This document shows positions 60,559-64,000 of a stretch of 64,000 bases of DNA, one piece after another (within the stretch, counting starts at the first letter, position 1; every line of letters starts with the position of its first letter). Origin of the DNA: Microbacterium sp. zg-Y625. GTDB taxonomy: Bacteria; Actinomycetota; Actinomycetes; Actinomycetales; Microbacteriaceae. The notes below the pieces were generated by a model, which saw only the letters and a list, made by a program, of their open reading frames with translations, made no database searches and was not told where the DNA came from. The stretch covers positions 3,038,001 through 3,102,000 of the forward strand of contig NZ_CP126740.1 in NCBI RefSeq assembly GCF_030246925.1. Reading direction: 5' to 3'. A program made the position numbers and the translations under genes.

Positions 60559-61016
60559 CGAGCGGGCGCGGGGACCAGCAGGGCCAGCGTCTCGGCGATC
60601 AGCGCGGGCTTGCGTCCCCCGTCGATCTCAACGGTCGTGCGCATCCCCACCCGCACCCCCTGGGGCGTCTCGTCCGCCGACGCGAGCTCGGTCACCGCCC
60701 GCACCCGCGACCCCGCGAGCACCGGCTGCAGGAACCGCACCTTGTCGAGGCCGTAGTTCACCGCCATCGCGACCCCGCCGACCTGCAGCAGCCCCTCGGT
60801 CAGCCGCGGCAGCAGCGACAGCGTCAGGTACCCATGCGCGATCGTCCCCCCGAAGGGCCCGGATGCCGCACGCTCGGCATCCAGGTGAATCCACTGCCGA
60901 TCCTCCGTCGCCTCGGCGAACGCAGCGATCCGCTCCTGCGTGATCTCGAACCATTCCCCCGTCGCCGTTGCGCCCACCAGCCCGGCCAGCGTCGCCGGCG
61001 ACTCCGCCGCGATCAT
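60552..61016 (-). CDS. MaoC-family (R)-specific enoyl-CoA hydratase/dehydratase
   Basis: A 154-residue single-hotdog hydratase. The hydratase-2 motif is DRQWIHLDAERAASGPFGGTIAHGYLTLSL, with catalytic Asp/His in the D-x-x-x-x-H pattern near residue 40 (WIHLDAE, then IAHGY). It adds water to an enoyl-CoA in the pathway. The ATG overlaps the FabG-like SDR stop (ATGA). Its last codons, GCG CGC GAG TGA, are inside a repeat unit, so the protein ends ARE. Third gene of the unit driven from TetR operator copy 4. Confidence 0.9.
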   Translation of the reverse strand: MIAAESPATLAGLVGATATGEWFEITQERIAAFAEATEDRQWIHLDAERAASGPFGGTIAHGYLTLSLLPRLTEGLLQVGGVAMAVNYGLDKVRFLQPVLAGSRVRAVTELASADETPQGVRVGMRTTVEIDGGRKPALIAETLALLVPAPARE

Positions 61017-61780
61017 GCGCGGGGCCCGCCCGCCACGTACAGCACCTGGCCCGAGATGAACCCGGCATCCTCCCCGGCGAAGAACGCCACCGCCGTCGCG
61101 ACGTCTTCGGGAGTCCCACCCCGCCCCACCGGGATCTCCTTCGCCATCGCCGCGACGAAGTCCTCGAACGAGACCCCCATCCGCTCGGCGGTCGCGCGGG
61201 TCATGTCGGTCTGGATGAACCCCGGCGCCACGGCGTTCGCCGTCACCCCGTACCGCCCCAGCTCGATCGCGAGGGTCTTGGTGAACCCCTGCATCCCGGC
61301 CTTCGCCGCGGCGTAGTTCGCCTGCCCCCGGTTGCCGAGCGCCGACGTCGACGACAGGTTCACGATGCGCCCCCAGCCCGCCTGGACCATGTGCGCCTGC
61401 ACGGCCTTCGTCATGACGAAGGCGCCCCGCAGGTGCACCGTCATCACGGCATCCCAGTCGTCCTCGCTCATCTTGAACAGCATGTTGTCGCGGATGATCC
61501 CCGCATTGTTCACGAGGATGGTCGGCGCCCCGAGCTCGGCGACGACCGTGTCGACGGCGGATGCCACGGCAGCGACATCCGCGACGTTCGCCCCGACGGC
61601 GAGGACGCGGCCCCCGTCGGCTTCGATCGCGGCGACGGTGTCGGCGCACGCGTCCGCGTCGAGGTCGAGCACGGCGACCGCGTGACCGGCGGCGGCGAGG
61701 CGGCGAGCCGTCGCGGCGCCGATGCCGCGTGCGGCCCCGGTGACGATCGCGGTGCGGGAGGGAGAAGAAGAGGAAGTCAT
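61013..61780 (-). CDS. FabG-like 3-oxoacyl reductase / 3-hydroxyacyl-CoA dehydrogenase (SDR)
   Basis: A 255-residue classical SDR. The cofactor loop is IVTGAARGIGAATARRL at residue 10, NNAGIIRDNMLFKMSEDDWD is near 90, the catalytic Ser is in VNLSSTSALGN and Tyr-x-x-x-Lys is YAAAK near 160. The end is GEDAGFISGQVLYVAGG. The RDNMLFKM stretch is typical of FabG. In this context it probably oxidises the 3-hydroxyacyl-CoA made by the MaoC hydratase it overlaps. Second gene of the unit that begins with the zinc dehydrogenase. Confidence 0.92.
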   Translation of the reverse strand: MTSSSSPSRTAIVTGAARGIGAATARRLAAAGHAVAVLDLDADACADTVAAIEADGGRVLAVGANVADVAAVASAVDTVVAELGAPTILVNNAGIIRDNMLFKMSEDDWDAVMTVHLRGAFVMTKAVQAHMVQAGWGRIVNLSSTSALGNRGQANYAAAKAGMQGFTKTLAIELGRYGVTANAVAPGFIQTDMTRATAERMGVSFEDFVAAMAKEIPVGRGGTPEDVATAVAFFAGEDAGFISGQVLYVAGGPRA

Positions 61781-61813
61781 GCAAGGTCCTTTCGTCGGGT
61801 TTCAGAAGACGGA

Positions 61814-62935
61814 TCAGAAGACGATGAGCTGACGCAGTTCGCCACCGGCGGCGAGGCGGTCCATCGCGACATCGATGTCGTCGAGGCCGATGCGGGAGGT
61901 CACGAGACGCTCCAACGGCAGCCGGCCCGCCCGCCACATCTCGACGTAGCGCGGGATGTCCCGGGCAGGCACGGCGGAGCCGAGGTAGCTCCCGATGACG
62001 GTGCGCGCCTCGGCGGTCAGCTGCAGCGGCGAGACCTCGGCCCGCGCATCGGGCCCCGGAAGCCCCACGGTCACGGTCGTTCCGCCGGGCGCGGTCAGCG
62101 CCAGCGCGGTCTCGAACGCGCGCGCCGACCCCGCCGCCTCGATCGCGCTCGGGGTGCGGATGCCGCGCGCCACGGCATCCGCCGGCGAGAGCGCCTCCAT
62201 GGCACCGAGCTCCCGCGCGAGGTCGAGCTTGGCCGGCACGGCGTCGACGCCGATCACGTCGAGCCCCAGCGCGACGGCGACCAGCAGCGCGGCCATGCCG
62301 ACCCCGCCGAGCCCCACGATCGCGATCACCGAACCGGATGCCGGACGCGCGGCGTTCAGCACGGCACCGCCGCCCGTGAGCACGGCGCAGCCCAGGAGCG
62401 CGGCGATCTCGGCCGGCACGTCCGGGGGCACCGGCACGACGGAGGTGCGGCTGACGACGGCGTGGCTGGCGAAGCCGCTCACCCCGAGGTGGTGGAACAC
62501 GTGCGCGCCGGCATCCACACCGCCGTCGCGCCGTCGGCGCAGTCGCATACCGCCTCCGACGAGTGTGCCGGCGGAATTGGCGGCGGTTCCGGGCTCACAC
62601 GGCAGGCGGCCGTCGGTCGCGCACCCCGCGCAGGCGCCGCAGCGGGGCAGGAACGTCATGACCACGCGCACGCCGGGGCGGAGGTCGTCGACCCCGGGCC
62701 CCACCCGTTCGACGATGCCCGCGGCCTCGTGGCCGAGCAGCATCGGCGTGGGGCGGCGGCGGTTGCCATCGACGACGCTGAGGTCGGAGTGACACACCCC
62801 GGCCGCCTCGATGCGCACGAGCAGTTCGCCGTGGCCGGGGTCGTCGAGCTCGAGCGGCCCGATGGTGAACGGGCGGGATGCCGCGAACGGCGCGGTCGCC
62901 CCCGAGACTTCGAGCACGGCTCCGGTGATCTGCAT
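61814..62935 (-). CDS. Zinc-dependent alcohol dehydrogenase (class III/mycothiol-like MDR)
   Basis: A 373-residue MDR. The catalytic zinc ligands are in AGVCHSDLSVVDG and LLGHEAAGIVERVG, the structural zinc loop CGACAGCATDGRLPCEPG has four Cys, and the NAD loop is IAIVGLGGVGMAALLVAVALG near residue 205. It oxidises a primary alcohol or aldehyde, possibly an early step that yields the acid for the CoA ligase. I chose ATG 62935 with AGGAGG before it: the in-frame ATG at 62983 overlaps operator copy 4. First gene of the SDR/MaoC unit. Confidence 0.92.
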   Translation of the reverse strand: MQITGAVLEVSGATAPFAASRPFTIGPLELDDPGHGELLVRIEAAGVCHSDLSVVDGNRRRPTPMLLGHEAAGIVERVGPGVDDLRPGVRVVMTFLPRCGACAGCATDGRLPCEPGTAANSAGTLVGGGMRLRRRRDGGVDAGAHVFHHLGVSGFASHAVVSRTSVVPVPPDVPAEIAALLGCAVLTGGGAVLNAARPASGSVIAIVGLGGVGMAALLVAVALGLDVIGVDAVPAKLDLARELGAMEALSPADAVARGIRTPSAIEAAGSARAFETALALTAPGGTTVTVGLPGPDARAEVSPLQLTAEARTVIGSYLGSAVPARDIPRYVEMWRAGRLPLERLVTSRIGLDDIDVAMDRLAAGGELRQLIVF

Positions 62936-62980
62936 CCGAACCTCCTCGTTCGTTCGCGCGCGGCGGTGCGTGATCGACAG

Positions 62981-63000
62981 CATACCGACTGCGCGGTATG
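62981..63000 (-). promoter_or_regulatory. TetR-type operator, copy 4 (most symmetric)
   Basis: CATACCGACTGCGCGGTATG: perfect 7-bp arms CATACCG/CGGTATG with a 6-bp spacer, 46 bp upstream of the zinc dehydrogenase start. On the minus strand TATGCT overlaps as a -10 candidate. Confidence 0.85.
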
Positions 63001-63016
63001 TCGCGGTAACCCGTCG

Positions 63017-63090
63017 TGGTCGCTCACTCGACGCAGCGAATACTCACTCGACGGCGCGAATACTCACTCGGCAACACGAATACTCACTCG
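63017..63090 (-). repeat. GAGTGAG repeat array 14 (3 full copies and 1 decayed)
   Basis: Minus-oriented copies at 63037, 63057 and 63077; the one at 63017 keeps only CTCACTCG. Divergent gap between the zinc dehydrogenase and the transporter with its upstream ORF. Confidence 0.93.
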
Positions 63091-63149
63091 CGAGCGGGTA
63101 GGCGTTTTCCCAGCTTGCGGATCGGCGGCCTGTCTAGCCTTGACCCATC

Positions 63150-63239
63150 ATGGACGACCCCCCCTCTCATAGTCCCGCGCCCTCTGACTGCCCAGCCGCT
63201 CCGGCGGCACGTTCATCGGTCAGGGGGTGTGAAGAATGA
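63150..63239 (+). CDS. 29-codon acidic, proline-rich upstream ORF (candidate leader peptide)
   Basis: ATG 63150 lies 9 nt after a TAGCCT -10 box, so it is at or just after the transcript start. The peptide begins MDDPPSHSPAPSD, is rich in Pro (6 of 29) and ends in two Glu. Its TGA overlaps the ATG of the CNNM-type transporter (ATGA), so the transporter is translated by coupling. Acidic-proline N-termini destabilise ribosomes at low Mg2+ in the MgtL leader of Salmonella; an analogous role here is inference. Confidence 0.5.
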   Translation: MDDPPSHSPAPSDCPAAPAARSSVRGCEE

Positions 63240-64000
63240 ACGAGTGGATCATGCTCGGCATCGGCTTGGTCCTGACCATCGGAACCGGCCTGTTCGTCGC
63301 CAGCGAGTTCGCGCTGGTGAACCTGGACCGCCACGAGCTCGAGGCGCGACGTGCGCGCGGCGAGGGGGGCCTCGATGGCACCATCTCCGCACTGAGGATC
63401 ACGTCGACCCACCTCTCCAGCGCGCAGCTCGGCATCACGCTGACGACGCTGCTGACGGGGTACACCTTCGAGCCGGCGATCAGCAGCCTGCTGCGCCAGC
63501 CGCTGCTCAACCTCGGCCTTCCCGAGGGGGCGGTCGGCCCGATCGGCGCCGTCACCGGCATCCTGATCGCGACACTCTTCTCGATGATCATCGGCGAGCT
63601 CGTGCCGAAGAACTTCGCCCTCGCCGTTCCGCTGGCCACGGCGAAGATCGTCACGCCGTTCCAGCGGGCCTTCACCGCGGTGTTCAAGCCGCTCATCCTG
63701 CTGTTCAACAACACCGCGAACGCGATCATCCGCGCCGTCGGCATCGAACCGAAGGAGGAGCTCTCGGGCGCGCGCAGCGCGGATGAGCTGTCGTACCTCA
63801 TCCGGCACTCCGCCACGGCGGGCCTGCTCGACAAGTCCGACGCGCAGCTGCTGCGACGCACGCTGCGGTTCGCCGAGCACGACGCGTCCGAGGTCATGAC
63901 CCCGCGCGTGCGGATGGCCACAGTCGACATCGCCGACACGGCAGACACCGTCATCGCCCAGTCGCGGACCACCGGATTCTCCCGGTTCCCCGTCATCGAC
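63236..64000 (+). CDS. CNNM/CorC-type (DUF21 plus CBS) membrane transporter, N-terminal part
   Basis: The first 255 codons; the gene continues past the right edge. The DUF21 membrane domain has an initial helix (IMLGIGLVLTIGTGLFVASEFALV), the conserved LSSAQLGITLTTLLTGY and the last helix SMIIGELVPKNFAL, where GELVPK is diagnostic (EMxPK/ELxPK). A CBS pair begins near residue 215 (VMTPRVRMATVDIADTADTVI). Family members export or import Mg2+ and are linked to Mg/Co homeostasis. The start overlaps the upstream ORF stop by 3 bases. Confidence 0.9.
   Translation, partial: MNEWIMLGIGLVLTIGTGLFVASEFALVNLDRHELEARRARGEGGLDGTISALRITSTHLSSAQLGITLTTLLTGYTFEPAISSLLRQPLLNLGLPEGAVGPIGAVTGILIATLFSMIIGELVPKNFALAVPLATAKIVTPFQRAFTAVFKPLILLFNNTANAIIRAVGIEPKEELSGARSADELSYLIRHSATAGLLDKSDAQLLRRTLRFAEHDASEVMTPRVRMATVDIADTADTVIAQSRTTGFSRFPVID

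Noticed and set aside
62936..62983. Longer start (ATG 62983) for the zinc alcohol dehydrogenase
   Set aside because: It overlaps the TetR operator and has no ribosome site, while ATG 62935 has AGGAGG at the right distance.

Overview
The window looks like chromosomal DNA of a high-GC actinobacterium, most likely Microbacteriaceae and Microbacterium-like. The evidence is very high GC, close-packed genes with many ATGA or GTGA overlaps, frequent leaderless starts (a TANNNT box about 6-7 nt before ATG/GTG), an HspR-type HAIR operator in front of clpB, and an actinobacterial type III PKS cluster. I see no rRNA, tRNA, CRISPR array, insertion sequence or prophage.

Layout. 1-15.5 kb is housekeeping and metabolism: the start of a sugar-type binding lipoprotein divergent from a LacI regulator, a MetE-like protein, purU, a beta-lactamase-like protein without its catalytic Ser and Lys, an M13 peptidase, a MATE exporter, a SpoU methyltransferase, mntH/mntR, a HAD phosphatase and pyrE. 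15.7-30.3 kb holds pntAB, xthA, a VOC/HxlR/reductase operon, a two-component system, a Nat-type ABC exporter and a secreted M23/cell-wall-binding protein. 31.9-35.9 kb is a four-enzyme type III PKS cluster (PKS, methyltransferase, FAD monooxygenase, UbiA prenyltransferase), probably making a prenylated methoxyhydroquinone lipid. 36-42 kb has clpB without its N domain, a GlxA-type regulator facing a 38-aa membrane peptide, and two glycosyltransferases.

43-63 kb is a catabolic island: SDR-TetR-oxidoreductase-SDR, a five-gene Liv-type ABC importer, a CoA ligase, two acyl-CoA dehydrogenases, a phosphotransferase, a thioesterase, a thiolase, a MaoC hydratase, FabG-like SDRs and a zinc alcohol dehydrogenase. 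Four near-identical operators (left arm CATACCG) precede four of its transcription units and suggest one TetR regulon for import, CoA activation and beta-oxidation-like breakdown of an unidentified carboxylic acid. A second TetR has its own ATGCAACAT palindrome. The window ends inside a CNNM/CorC-type transporter preceded by a short acidic, proline-rich upstream ORF.

The most unusual signal is intergenic: 14 arrays (about 67 copies) of a 14-bp core, CGAGTGAGTATTCG, on a strict 20-bp period. They lie in divergent, convergent and tandem gaps from 15.5 kb to 63.1 kb, and four genes take their stop codon from inside a repeat. I know of no described system that explains them. A second genome-style signal is strong enrichment of GGATGCC/GGCATCC, even at the cost of unusual codons.
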